From NCBI RefSeq assembly GCF_963378075.1, contig NZ_OY726394.1, positions 248,001 to 312,000 of the forward strand: a DNA stretch of 64,000 bases, in the 5' to 3' direction. This DNA is from Mycolicibacter sp. MU0083. GTDB lineage: Bacteria > Actinomycetota > Actinomycetes > Mycobacteriales > Mycobacteriaceae. The translations under genes and the position numbers were made by a program. The notes beneath the pieces are model-generated. The model had not been told where the DNA came from and ran no database searches. It saw nothing but the letters and a program-made list of their open reading frames with translations. Positions 37,261 to 45,506 of this stretch are shown here, piece after piece (the stretch's first letter is position 1; the number at the start of each line of letters is the position of its first letter).

Positions 37261-37620
37261 ATGAGCACATCGGAGATCGCAACCGTCCTCGCCTGGCACG
37301 ACGCGCTGGCCGACGGTGATCTGGACACCCTGGAGAAGCTGTCCAGCGATGACATCGAGGTGGCCGATGCATCCGGGGCCGGGCAGGGCCATCAGGCGCT
37401 GCGCCGCTGGGCGGACTCGGTAGAGGTCAAGTCCACAATCGGTCGGATGTATGTGCACGGCGGCATCGTGGTCGCCGAACTGGCGACCGCTGGCGCGGAC
37501 ACGGCCCACGGCGTCGTCTTCCGGGTGGTGCACGACCGCGTCACCGCGGTGTTCCGCCACGACAGCCTCGAGGCCGCTCTGGCCGCCACCGAACTCACCG
37601 AAGGCGACCGGGTCGACTGA
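37261..37620 (+). CDS. SnoaL/NTF2-like small protein
   Basis: The 119-residue product fits the NTF2-like cone fold used by SnoaL-type isomerases and ketosteroid isomerase relatives. A start helix pair (VLAWHDALADGDLDTLEKLSSDDIEV) is followed by GQGHQALRRWAD and beta strands ending in VFRVVHDRVTAVFRH. No catalytic set could be assigned. The ATG at 37261 is preferred to an in-frame TTG at 37252 because of its position after TAGTTT. It lies between the isomerase-like gene and rmlA but has its own promoter signal. Confidence 0.75.
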   Translation: MSTSEIATVLAWHDALADGDLDTLEKLSSDDIEVADASGAGQGHQALRRWADSVEVKSTIGRMYVHGGIVVAELATAGADTAHGVVFRVVHDRVTAVFRHDSLEAALAATELTEGDRVD

Positions 37621-37658
37621 CCGGCCGCGCCCTGCTCGGCGGCGTGTGGGGTCGCCGT

Positions 37659-37664
37659 TAAGCT
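37659..37664 (+). promoter_or_regulatory. -10 hexamer of leaderless rmlA
   Basis: TAAGCT ends seven bases before the rmlA ATG at 37672. Confidence 0.5.
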
Positions 37665-37671
37665 GAGGCCC

Positions 37672-38538
37672 ATGCGCGGGATCATCCTGGCCGGTGGCTC
37701 CGGCACCCGCCTGCATCCGATCACGATGGGCGTCAGCAAGCAGTTGCTGCCGGTCTACGACAAACCGCTGGTCTACTACCCGCTGTGCACGCTGATGCTC
37801 GCGGGCATCCGGGACATCCAGATCATCACCACCGGGCACGACGCCCCGGCCTTCCGGCGCCTGCTCGGCGACGGCAGCGCGTTCGGGGTGGACATCGATT
37901 ACGCGGTCCAGGACCGGCCCGACGGCCTGGCGCGGGCGTTCGTCATCGGCGCCGATCACATCGGTGATGATTCGGTAGCGCTGGTGCTGGGCGACAACAT
38001 CTTCTACGGCGCCGGCCTGGGCACCAGTCTGCGGCGGCACCAATCCGTTTCCGGCGCTGTGATTTTCGCCTACTGGATGGCAGACCCGTCCGCCTACGGA
38101 GTGGTCGATTTCGACGCGAACGGCACGGCGATCTCGGTGGTGGAGAAGCCGTCCGAACCCGCGTCGCACTACGCGATCCCGGGGCTGTATTTCTACGACA
38201 ACGACGTCGTCGAGATCGCCAGGGGGCTGCAACCGTCTGCGCGCGGTGAATACGAGATCACCGACATCAACCGGGCCTATCTGGAGCAGGGCCGGTTGAC
38301 CGTGGAGACGCTGGCGCGCGGCACCGCGTGGCTGGACACCGGGACGTTCGACTCGCTGCTGGATGCCGGTGACTACGTGCGCACCGTCGAACGTCGCCAG
38401 GGACTCAAGATCGGTGTCCCCGAAGAGGTGGCCTGGCGGATGGGATTCATCGACGACGACGCCCTGGCCGCCCGTGCCGCGGAGACGGGCAAGTCCGGAT
38501 ACGGCGACTACCTGGCGGGTCTGTTGGAGCGGCGGTAG
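37672..38538 (+). CDS. rmlA: Glucose-1-phosphate thymidylyltransferase
   Basis: RmlA joins glucose-1-phosphate and dTTP to make dTDP-glucose, the first step to dTDP-rhamnose, which links arabinogalactan to peptidoglycan in mycobacteria. The 288-residue product has the nucleotide-binding loop GGSGTRLHP (residues 8-16), [11 protein letters not shown], the metal-binding [13 protein letters not shown] and the sugar-binding GEYEITDIN. Its length equals M. tuberculosis RmlA. The other rml genes are not in the window. The ATG appears to be leaderless. Confidence 0.97.
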   Translation: MRGIILAGGSGTRLHPITMGVSKQLLPVYDKPLVYYPLCTLMLAGIRDIQIITTGHDAPAFRRLLGDGSAFGVDIDYAVQDRPDGLARAFVIGADHIGDDSVALVLGDNIFYGAGLGTSLRRHQSVSGAVIFAYWMADPSAYGVVDFDANGTAISVVEKPSEPASHYAIPGLYFYDNDVVEIARGLQPSARGEYEITDINRAYLEQGRLTVETLARGTAWLDTGTFDSLLDAGDYVRTVERRQGLKIGVPEEVAWRMGFIDDDALAARAAETGKSGYGDYLAGLLERR

Positions 38539-38563
38539 CCGGGGGACTTGTCGGACCCCCGAT

Positions 38564-38569
38564 TAGTAT
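38564..38569 (+). promoter_or_regulatory. -10 hexamer of DUF222/HNH gene
   Basis: TAGTAT ends seven bases before the ATG at 38577. Confidence 0.5.
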
Positions 38570-38586
38570 CGAAAGTATGTTCGATA
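38567..38586. repeat. Palindrome straddling the DUF222/HNH start codon
   Basis: TATCGAA and TTCGATA are perfect 7-bp inverted arms around six bases that include the start codon ATG. It overlaps the end of the -10 hexamer. It could be a repressor site, or a recognition site for the HNH protein itself. Confidence 0.6.
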
Positions 38587-40091
38587 TCGAGTTGCCGGAG
38601 CCGGAGGACCTGTCCGGCGTCGACGACAGCGCCCTGGTGGCGGCGGTCGCGGGCTGGGGGCGGGTCGAGGCCGCCGCAGCGGCCCGGCGGCTCGCGGTCA
38701 TCGCCGAATTGGTGGACCGGGGGACGTCCGGCGAAGGCGCGCGTGCGCGCTGGGCCTGTGACGGTTGGGATGCGACCGCGGCGGAGGTGGCCGCGGCCGC
38801 AGGTTCGACCCGGGGCCGCGCATCGAGCCAGATGTACGTGGCCACCGCGCTGCGGCACCGGCTGCCCCGGGTCGCCGAACTGTTCGCCGACGGCACTCTC
38901 AGCGCGGCCATGGTGAGCACCCTCGTCTGGCACACCATGCTGATCGAAGACCTCGGCGTGCTCGCGGTCGTCGACGCGATTCTGGCCGGTCAGGCCTGTC
39001 ATTACGGCCAGTTGTCGGCGGCCAAGACCATCGCCGCCATCCACGCGGTGATCGAGGCCCACGACCCCGCCGCGGTGCGCCGGGGCCGTGACGCGGCCCG
39101 CAGTCGGGACCTGGTGGTCGATCTGGAGAACTCCGAATCCGGCACCACCGCGCTGTGGGGACGGCTGTACGCCCACGACGCCACCGTGCTGGACCGGCGC
39201 CTGGCCGCGATGGCCCACAGCGTCTGCGACGACGATCCGCGCAGCATCGGGCAACGCCGGGCCGACGCCCTTGCCGCACTGGCGGCCGGCGCCGACCAGC
39301 TGGCGTGCACCTGCGACGACCCGGAGTGCCCCAACCGGCCCGGTGGGACCGGCTCGCAACCCGGTGCCGTGGTGGTCCACGTGGTCGCCGACGCCGGTGG
39401 TGTCGCCACCCCGGTAGATCCGGAACGCAGCGGTGATTTTCCGCAGTGCCGGCCGGGTGCTCCCCAGACGCGCGCGGTCCCCGAATCGGTGGTCGAAGCC
39501 AAGCCGGTTCAGATCGTCGGCGGGCCGATCATCCCGACCCCGCTGCTGGCCGAGTTGCTACGAAGCGGACGTGCCGTCGTGCGACCCCTGCAGATACCGG
39601 GACCGGACTCTGCGCCGGAACCGCATTACCGGCCGTCGGCCAAACTGGCGGACTTCATCCGCTGCCGAGATCTGACCTGCCGATTCCCCGGCTGCGAACA
39701 CCCCGCGGAGCGTTGTGACATCGACCATGCGATCGCCTGGGGAGACGGCGGGCCGACGCATCCGAGCAATCTTCGGCTGCTGTGCCGAAAACACCACCTG
39801 CTCAAGACTTTCTGGGGCTGGCGTGACCGGCAGTTCCCCGACGGCACCATCGTGTGGACCAGCCCCACCGGGCACCGCTACACCACCCACCCGGGCAGCC
39901 GGTTGTTGTTCCCGGCCCTCTGCCGATCCACCGGACGGCTCCCCGCCGTGGCACCAGCGCAGCAGCCGACCGGTTGTCGCGACGTGATGATGCCGATCCG
40001 GCGACGCACCCGCGCCCAAGACCGTCGGGCGGGTATCGCCGCCGAGCGGGCCGCCAACCTGGCCCGGATCGAAAGCGGACAGCCGCCCTAG
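38577..40091 (+). CDS. 13E12-repeat-family DUF222/HNH endonuclease-like protein
   Basis: The 504-residue product has an N-terminal DUF222 helical domain (about 1-300) and a C-terminal HNH module around 360-410. The HNH module includes CRDLTCRFPGCEHPAE, CDIDHAIAWGDGG and NLRLLCRKHHLLKT, so the H-N-H residues and the zinc cysteines are intact. Such proteins are the REP13E12 family of mycobacteria, present in many copies per genome. Activity and target are unknown, though HNH domains usually cut DNA. The gene sits where Rv0336-type copies lie in M. tuberculosis, between rmlA and aspC. Its stop overlaps the aspC stop. Confidence 0.9.
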   Translation: MFDIELPEPEDLSGVDDSALVAAVAGWGRVEAAAAARRLAVIAELVDRGTSGEGARARWACDGWDATAAEVAAAAGSTRGRASSQMYVATALRHRLPRVAELFADGTLSAAMVSTLVWHTMLIEDLGVLAVVDAILAGQACHYGQLSAAKTIAAIHAVIEAHDPAAVRRGRDAARSRDLVVDLENSESGTTALWGRLYAHDATVLDRRLAAMAHSVCDDDPRSIGQRRADALAALAAGADQLACTCDDPECPNRPGGTGSQPGAVVVHVVADAGGVATPVDPERSGDFPQCRPGAPQTRAVPESVVEAKPVQIVGGPIIPTPLLAELLRSGRAVVRPLQIPGPDSAPEPHYRPSAKLADFIRCRDLTCRFPGCEHPAERCDIDHAIAWGDGGPTHPSNLRLLCRKHHLLKTFWGWRDRQFPDGTIVWTSPTGHRYTTHPGSRLLFPALCRSTGRLPAVAPAQQPTGCRDVMMPIRRRTRAQDRRAGIAAERAANLARIESGQPP

Positions 40092-41353
40092 GGGCGGTAG
40101 CCGACCAGGAAGTTGCCCAGTCGCTCGATGGCGTGGGACAAGTCGCGTGCCCACGGCAGCGTGACGATCCGCAGGTGGTCCGGGGCCGGCCAGTTGAAGC
40201 CGGTGCCCTGGGTGACCAGGATCTTCTCCTGCAACAGCAGGTCCAGCACCAGTTGCTCGTCGCTCTCGATCGGATAGACCTCGGGGTCCAGCCGGGGAAA
40301 CGCGTAGAGGGCTCCGCGGGGCTTCACGCAGGAGACACCCGGGATCTCGTTGAGCTTGCTCCAGGCGACGTCACGCTGTTCGAGTAGCCGCCCGCCGGGC
40401 AGCACCAGGTCGTCGATGCTCTGATGACCGCCCAACGCCACCTGAATGGCGTGCTGGGCCGGCACATTCGGGCACAACCGCATGTTCGCCAACAGGTTGA
40501 TGCCCTCGAGGAAGCTGGTCGCGTGCTCCTTGGGGCCGGTGATGGCCACCCAGCCGGAGCGGTACCCGGCGACCCGATAGGCCTTCGACAGGCCGTTGAA
40601 GGTCAAGCACAGTAGGTCCGGTGCCAGGGTGGCCAGGCTGGTGTGCTCGGCGTCGTCGTAGAGGATCTTGTCGTAGATCTCGTCGGCGAGCAGCAGGAGT
40701 TGGTGTTTGCGGGCCAACTCCGCGATCTGGGTGAGCACCTCGCGGCTGTACACCGCGCCGGTCGGGTTGTTCGGGTTGATCACCACCAGCGCCTTGGTGC
40801 GTTCGGTGATCTTCGATTCCATGTCGGCGACGTCGGGCTGCCAGTCTTGAGTCTCGTCGCACAGATAGTGCACCGGGGTGCCGCCGGCCAGCGATGTCGC
40901 CGCGGTCCACAGCGGATAGTCCGGGGCGGGCAGCAGTACCTGGTCACCGTTGTCCAGCAGGGCCTGCAGCACCATCGTGATCAGCTCGGATACGCCGTTG
41001 CCCAGGTAGACGTCGTCGACGTCGAATCGCGGGAAGCCCTCGACCAGCTCGTAGCGGGTGACCACCGCGCGTCGGGCCGGCAGGATGCCCTGGGAATCGG
41101 AGTAACCCTGGGCGTACGGCAGCGCCTGGATCATGTCGCGCATGATCACATCGGGCGCATCGAACCCGAACGGCGCCGGGTTGCCGATGTTGAGCTTGAG
41201 GATGCGGTGCCCTTCGGCCTCCATCCGCGCGGCCTGGGCATGGATCGGACCGCGGATCTCGTAGAGGACGTCCTGCAGTTTCGTCGACTGCGCGAACGTG
41301 CGCTGCCGCGGTTGACTGCCGGTGGCAGACCAGGACAGCTGGTGAGTAGTCAC
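40088..41353 (-). CDS. aspC: PLP-dependent aminotransferase AspC (alanine/aspartate type)
   Basis: The 421-residue product is a fold-type I aminotransferase, very close to M. tuberculosis Rv0337c as remembered. It has LNIGNPAPFGF at the substrate end, YSDSQGI, NPNNPTG, DEIYDKI, and the PLP lysine in FNGLSKAYRVAGYR. It would move amino groups between 2-oxoglutarate or pyruvate and amino acids; the exact substrate is uncertain despite the gene name. GTG at 41353 is used because GGGAGA lies about nine bases upstream; an in-frame TTG at 41380 could add nine residues. Confidence 0.92.
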   Translation of the reverse strand: MTTHQLSWSATGSQPRQRTFAQSTKLQDVLYEIRGPIHAQAARMEAEGHRILKLNIGNPAPFGFDAPDVIMRDMIQALPYAQGYSDSQGILPARRAVVTRYELVEGFPRFDVDDVYLGNGVSELITMVLQALLDNGDQVLLPAPDYPLWTAATSLAGGTPVHYLCDETQDWQPDVADMESKITERTKALVVINPNNPTGAVYSREVLTQIAELARKHQLLLLADEIYDKILYDDAEHTSLATLAPDLLCLTFNGLSKAYRVAGYRSGWVAITGPKEHATSFLEGINLLANMRLCPNVPAQHAIQVALGGHQSIDDLVLPGGRLLEQRDVAWSKLNEIPGVSCVKPRGALYAFPRLDPEVYPIESDEQLVLDLLLQEKILVTQGTGFNWPAPDHLRIVTLPWARDLSHAIERLGNFLVGYRP

Positions 41354-41509
41354 GTCGATGATTCTCCCACGGCTGATCAAGTCGTTTTCCAGATGCGCAT
41401 TGCAATCGATATCGAAATGTGCCGGACACGGCCGTCATCTTTGGCGTCGCCTGACGTGATTTCCCCCGCTGGCACTGTTAACTAGCTGCACAAACGGGAA
41501 GGCATCGGA

Positions 41510-41938
41510 ATGAATCGGGTAATCGTGCGGGCATTGATGGTTATGTCTGCCACAGTGGTCGCCACGGCGCTGAATTCCGCGGTCGAGGCCGATGCGGATC
41601 CTCAGTCGCAAGGCGGTGTCTACGCCATCGAGGGCGGCGCCGAGGGCTACTTCATCGTCGTCGCCCCGCACTGTGTCACCAACGGGTGTACCGCCGAGAT
41701 CACCAGTAATCGCGGCTTCGACGGGCCCGCCGTCCTGAACAACGGGCGGTGGGACTTCAAGATCTCCAAGCCCGACGGTGTGGTCTGCGACGACGGCAGC
41801 TACGCGCCGGTGGTCGTCGACTACTCGGTCGATGCGGTGTCGCTCGAAGGGGTGCTCACCGCCGATTCCAACGGCAACTGCCCGGGCGGCCAGGTGACCC
41901 AGGCCCCGTTCCGGCTGCGGAAGGTCTCCGACTCCTAG
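41510..41938 (+). CDS. Small secreted protein of unknown function
   Basis: The 142-residue product has a signal peptide (about 1-30, ending EADA) and a beta-rich mature domain with four cysteines (HCVTNGC, VVCDDG and NGNCPGG) that likely make two disulfides. Many mycobacterial exported proteins have this size and pattern, and no function is known. GGGAAGG lies about eight bases before the ATG. It is convergent with etfD and ends at a strong hairpin. Confidence 0.82.
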   Translation: MNRVIVRALMVMSATVVATALNSAVEADADPQSQGGVYAIEGGAEGYFIVVAPHCVTNGCTAEITSNRGFDGPAVLNNGRWDFKISKPDGVVCDDGSYAPVVVDYSVDAVSLEGVLTADSNGNCPGGQVTQAPFRLRKVSDS

Positions 41939-41946
41939 AAACGACG

Positions 41947-41989
41947 ATGGGGGCGACCCGAGGCCTGTGCGGCCTCACGTCGCCCCCAT
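41947..41989. terminator. Compound hairpin between convergent genes
   Basis: ATGGGGGCGAC (41947-41957) pairs with GTCGCCCCCAT (41979-41989), and inside it GAGGCC (41960-41965) pairs with GGCCTC (41971-41976) around a five-base loop. It lies in the 62-bp gap between two converging stops and probably acts in both directions. There is no long T run. Confidence 0.7.
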
Positions 41990-42000
41990 GGCGTCGTGCG

Positions 42001-42560
42001 TTAGCGCTTACCCGGCGGGCGTGCGCCGCGGGCGATGCCCAGCCCCTTGACGGGCACCTCGGCTGCCGGTGTCGCCTCCGTCTCGGCCGCAGCCGGCTCA
42101 GCCGCAGCGGGCTCAGCCGCGGCGGGCTCAGCCGCGGCGGGTTCCGCGGCCGGTGCGGCCTCGGCTGCCGGTGCGGCGGCGGGAGCGGCCGGGGCAGCCT
42201 TCTTGGCGCCCGGCCTACGGGCACCCGCAGCCATACCGAGGCCCTTGACCGGTGCTGCCGGAGCGGCCGGTGCGGCCTCGGCTGCCGGTGCCGCCTCGGC
42301 TGCCGGAGCGGCTGCTGGCGCCTCGGCGGCCGGAGCAGCCGGGGCTGCGGCCTTCTTGGCGCCGGGACGCTTGGCTCCGCCGGCCATGCCCAGACCCTTG
42401 ACCGGGGCCGCGGCGGCCGGTGCCGCCGGAGCGGCCTCGGCTGCAGGTGCTGCCTCGGCTGCCGGAGCGGCGGCCTTCTTGGCGCCGGGACGCTTGGCTC
42501 CGCCGGCCATGCCCAGACCCTTGACCGGGGCTGCGGCAGCCGGAGCCGCAGCAGCCGCGG
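42001..42560 (-). repeat. Ala/Pro-rich repeat-coding segment of etfD
   Basis: Four copies of a motif like VKGLGMAGGAKRPGAKK are separated by Ala/Pro/Glu stretches, at about 42001-42054, 42198-42260, 42357-42420 and 42477-42540. The middle copies are almost identical in DNA as well, so the array could expand or contract by recombination. Confidence 0.8.
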
Positions 42561-44886
42561 CGGGCTTCTCCGCGACGGCGGTCGCCGTGGCGGCCGGAGC
42601 CGGCGCCGAGGTCTTCTCGGCAGTCTTCTTCGGGCCGGCCTTGGCGGCGGCCTCGGCCGCGGTGCCCTTTGCCGGCAGCGTCACCGAGTCCATGTCCAGC
42701 GACTCCAGCAGCAGTTGGGCGATGTCCCGCACGTCCACATCGGAACGCCCGGAGGCTTCGATGCGGTCGTCGACGCCGTCACTGACCATCACCCGGCAGA
42801 ACGGGCAGGCGGTGGCGATGGTGGTGGCTCCGGTGGCCAGCGCTTCGTCCACGCGGTCGTGGTTCACCCGCGTGCCGATGTGCTCTTCCATCCACATCCG
42901 GGCGCCACCGGCACCACAGCAGAACGAGCGGTCCTTGTTCCGCGGCATCTCGACCAGGTTGGCTCCGGCAGCCTCGACGAGCTCACGCGGGGGCTCGTAG
43001 ACCTTGTTGTGCCGACCCAGGAAGCACGGGTCATGGTAGGTGATGTCGCGGGACACCGGGGTCACCGGAACCAGCTTCTTGTCCCGCACCAGCCGGTTGA
43101 GCACCTGGCTGTGGTGCAGCACCGTGTACTCGCTGCCCAGCTGCGGGTACTCGCGGGAGATGGTGTTGAAGCAGTGCGGGCAGCTGGCGATGATCTTGCG
43201 ATCCGGCCGGTCCAGGCCCTCGAACACCTCGTTGAGCATCTCGACGTTCTGCGCGGCCAACTGCTGGAACAGGAACTCGTTGCCGGCCCGTCGCGCCGGG
43301 TCGCCCGTGCAGGTCTCGCCGGTGCCCAGCACCAGGAACTTCACGCCGGCAGCGGCCAGCAGTTCGGCGGTCGCCTTGGTGGTCTTCTTGGCGCGGTCCT
43401 CATAGGCGCCCGCGCAACCCACCCAGAACAGGTACTCGAACCCGTCGAAGCTCTCGACGTCCTGGCCGTAGACCGGGATGTCGAAGTTGAGCTCGTCGAT
43501 CCAGGCGGTGCGCTCCTTGGCGTTCTGCCCCCACGGGTTGCCCTTGTTCTCCAGGTTCTTGAACAGCACGCTCAGCTCGGACGGGAACTCCGACTCGACC
43601 AGCACCTGGTAGCGGCGCATGTCCACGATGTGGTCGATGTGCTCGATGTCCACCGGGCACTGCTCGACGCAGGCACCGCAGTTGGTGCAGGACCACAGCA
43701 CGTCCGGGTCGATCACGCCGCCGGCTTCGGCGGTGCCCACCAGCGGGCGGGCGGCCTGCTCCGGGCCGGACCCGCCGATCCGCTCGAAGCCCTTCTCCGG
43801 AACGTGGTGACCGGCCAGCGGCTGGGCGTCGGCGAGGTCGACCGAACCCTCCGCCGGCACCTCCTTGTCGCCGAGCAGGTACGGCGCCTTGGCCATCCAG
43901 TGGTCGCGCAGGTCCATGATGAGCAGCTTGGGGCTCAACGGCTTGCCGGTGTTCCAGGCCGGGCACTGCGACTGGCAGCGGCCACACTCGGTACAGGTGG
44001 CGAAGTCGAGCATGCCCTTCCAGGTGAAGTCGTCGATCTCGCCGCGACCGAACACCGCGTCCTCGGGCGGGTTGTCGAAGTCGAGCGGCTCGCCCTGGTA
44101 CTCGATGGGCAGCAGCGGTCCCAGCGCGTTCGGCAGCCGCTTGAACGTGACGTTGATCGGGGCCAGGAAGATGTGCAGGTGCTTGGAGTGCAGCACGATC
44201 AGCAGGAAGCCCAGCGCGACCGCGACGTGCAGCAGCAGCGCGGTGGTCTCGATGATCTCGTTGGCCTCGGTCCCCAGCGGCGCCATGAGCTTGCCCATGA
44301 AGTGCGACAGGTAGGCGCCCTTGCCGTAGGGCAGGGTGCCGTTGTTGGCCGCGGCGCCACGCAGCAGCAGGAAGGTCCAGACGACGTTGAGGATCATCAC
44401 CAGGATCAGCCACGCACCACCGTTGTGCGATCCGTAGAACCGCGACGAGCGGCCGTGCTCGGTCGGGTTGCGCAGCACCCGGATGATCATGAACACCACG
44501 ATCGACAGGGTGACCGCGGTGATGAAGAAGTCCTGCATGAAGCCCAGCACGTCCCAGTGCCCGACCAGCGGGATGGCGAAGTGCGAGTTGAACATCTGGC
44601 CGTAGGCCTCGATGTACACCGTGATCAGGACGAAGAACGCCCACATGGTGAAGAAGTGCGCGATCCCGGGAATGTTCCACTTCAGCAGCTTGGCCTGGCC
44701 GGCGACCTCGCGGAGCTGCGTCTCGATCCGGGTCTTGATGTCCGAGGTCCGCTCGGCACCCACCTTCTGGCCCGACTTGACCAGCTGGAACAGCCAGAGC
44801 ACGCGTTTCGCGGCCAGTAAGCCGACGAGGGCTGTCATCGACAGGCCGACGACCAGCCTGATCAGCATCTGGGTTTCTTCGGTCAC
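42001..44886 (-). CDS. etfD: Membrane iron-sulfur ETF:menaquinone oxidoreductase-like EtfD
   Basis: EtfD (Rv0338c in M. tuberculosis) passes electrons from electron-transfer flavoprotein, reduced by acyl-CoA dehydrogenases, to the quinone pool, so it is needed for fatty-acid oxidation. The 961-residue product has about five transmembrane helices in the first 260 residues, two [4Fe-4S] motifs (CTECGRCQSQCP near 290-301, CTNCGACVEQCP near 393-404), and two cysteine-rich CCG-type domains (GCAGAYEDR, SCPHCF and FCCGAGGARM). Its last 220 residues are an Ala/Pro repeat tail, making it longer than the roughly 880-residue M. tuberculosis protein. The GTG follows GGGAGAGG. Two palindromes precede it. 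Confidence 0.93.
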   Translation of the reverse strand: MTEETQMLIRLVVGLSMTALVGLLAAKRVLWLFQLVKSGQKVGAERTSDIKTRIETQLREVAGQAKLLKWNIPGIAHFFTMWAFFVLITVYIEAYGQMFNSHFAIPLVGHWDVLGFMQDFFITAVTLSIVVFMIIRVLRNPTEHGRSSRFYGSHNGGAWLILVMILNVVWTFLLLRGAAANNGTLPYGKGAYLSHFMGKLMAPLGTEANEIIETTALLLHVAVALGFLLIVLHSKHLHIFLAPINVTFKRLPNALGPLLPIEYQGEPLDFDNPPEDAVFGRGEIDDFTWKGMLDFATCTECGRCQSQCPAWNTGKPLSPKLLIMDLRDHWMAKAPYLLGDKEVPAEGSVDLADAQPLAGHHVPEKGFERIGGSGPEQAARPLVGTAEAGGVIDPDVLWSCTNCGACVEQCPVDIEHIDHIVDMRRYQVLVESEFPSELSVLFKNLENKGNPWGQNAKERTAWIDELNFDIPVYGQDVESFDGFEYLFWVGCAGAYEDRAKKTTKATAELLAAAGVKFLVLGTGETCTGDPARRAGNEFLFQQLAAQNVEMLNEVFEGLDRPDRKIIASCPHCFNTISREYPQLGSEYTVLHHSQVLNRLVRDKKLVPVTPVSRDITYHDPCFLGRHNKVYEPPRELVEAAGANLVEMPRNKDRSFCCGAGGARMWMEEHIGTRVNHDRVDEALATGATTIATACPFCRVMVSDGVDDRIEASGRSDVDVRDIAQLLLESLDMDSVTLPAKGTAAEAAAKAGPKKTAEKTSAPAPAATATAVAEKPAAAAAAPAAAAPVKGLGMAGGAKRPGAKKAAAPAAEAAPAAEAAPAAPAAAAPVKGLGMAGGAKRPGAKKAAAPAAPAAEAPAAAPAAEAAPAAEAAPAAPAAPVKGLGMAAGARRPGAKKAAPAAPAAAPAAEAAPAAEPAAAEPAAAEPAAAEPAAAETEATPAAEVPVKGLGIARGARPPGKR

Positions 44887-44906
44887 GGAGAGCCTCTCCC
44901 ATCTAC

Positions 44907-44926
44907 AAGTTACCGACCAGTAACTT
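44907..44926. promoter_or_regulatory. Operator 1 upstream of etfD
   Basis: AAGTTAC-N6-GTAACTT is a perfect 7-bp-arm palindrome about 20 bp before the etfD start codon. The shape fits a TetR-type regulator of fatty-acid metabolism, which is inference. Confidence 0.7.
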
Positions 44927-44933
44927 AGCTATG

Positions 44934-44949
44934 GTTACTGGCGGGTAAC
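44934..44949. promoter_or_regulatory. Operator 2 upstream of etfD
   Basis: A second GTTAC-N6-GTAAC palindrome. Its centre is 25 bp from that of operator 1, so two dimers would bind about 2.4 turns apart. Confidence 0.7.
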
Positions 44950-45109
44950 TTACCGCCAACCTTGCGCAGCACCAGCTAAACCCCTGCTCGGTGCTCGCTC
45001 ATAGTGCCACCCCGAGGCCGTTCAGCGCGACGAAGGCTGGCCTAACTGTATCGGTCGACGACCGTTCGGAAGGGGTTTCGCAGCTGATCGGGGCGCCGTG
45101 AAAGTCCCG

Positions 45110-45481
45110 CTAGTCGGCGGTGCGCCGGCGCGCGGCGAGCCCGACCGCCAGCCGCCAGCCGAGCAGGAACACGGCGGTGACGGTCGAGGCGACGATGACG
45201 AAACTCGTCGCCACCCCCGCCGACGTCACCTTGCGAAGCAGCATGCCGACCAACACGGTCGAGACCCACACGGTCACACCGGTCGGTACCAGGGCGGTAG
45301 GCCGGCGCCAGGCCCGCGACAACAGCCAGCCCACCGCCGTGCCGCTCAGGAACGGCCAGGCCGTGGCCGCCAGCCCTTCGATATCGATGCCCTCGTCGTG
45401 GCTACGCCGGCCGAGCGCGCAGAAGATCAGCACGGCCACCACGTCGATTCCGAGCCAGGAGGCCTGCCGCCGGGTTTGCAT
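45110..45481 (-). CDS. DUF3054-family membrane protein
   Basis: The 123-residue product has four hydrophobic helices and the marks of DUF3054 proteins: DVVAVLIFCALGRRSHDEG near the start, AWPFLSG and VGWLLSRAW. Function unknown. The ATG at 45481 is six bases after TAATCT on the minus strand. About 220 bp between this gene and etfD hold the two etfD operators and otherwise no gene was seen. Confidence 0.85.
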   Translation of the reverse strand: MQTRRQASWLGIDVVAVLIFCALGRRSHDEGIDIEGLAATAWPFLSGTAVGWLLSRAWRRPTALVPTGVTVWVSTVLVGMLLRKVTSAGVATSFVIVASTVTAVFLLGWRLAVGLAARRRTAD

Positions 45482-45487
45482 GCGGCG

Positions 45488-45493
45488 AGATTA
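45488..45493 (-). promoter_or_regulatory. -10 hexamer of DUF3054 gene
   Basis: TAATCT on the minus strand ends six bases before the ATG at 45481. It lies within the gap to the upstream gene's stop. Confidence 0.45.
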
Positions 45494-45506
45494 CCGGGCC
45501 GGTGCG

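Noticed and set aside
38577..40091. DUF222/HNH gene as a mobile element or homing endonuclease
   Set aside because: No flanking repeats, transposase or integrase were seen, and the gene sits in a conserved order between rmlA and aspC.
41353..41380. TTG at 41380 as aspC start
   Set aside because: Possible, but GTG 41353 has a better ribosome binding site; kept only as an alternative.
41749..44820. Plus-strand frame of about 1020 codons opposite etfD
   Set aside because: Antisense of the Ala/Pro repeats and Fe-S gene; low complexity with no motif. The first part is simply another frame of the secreted protein gene.
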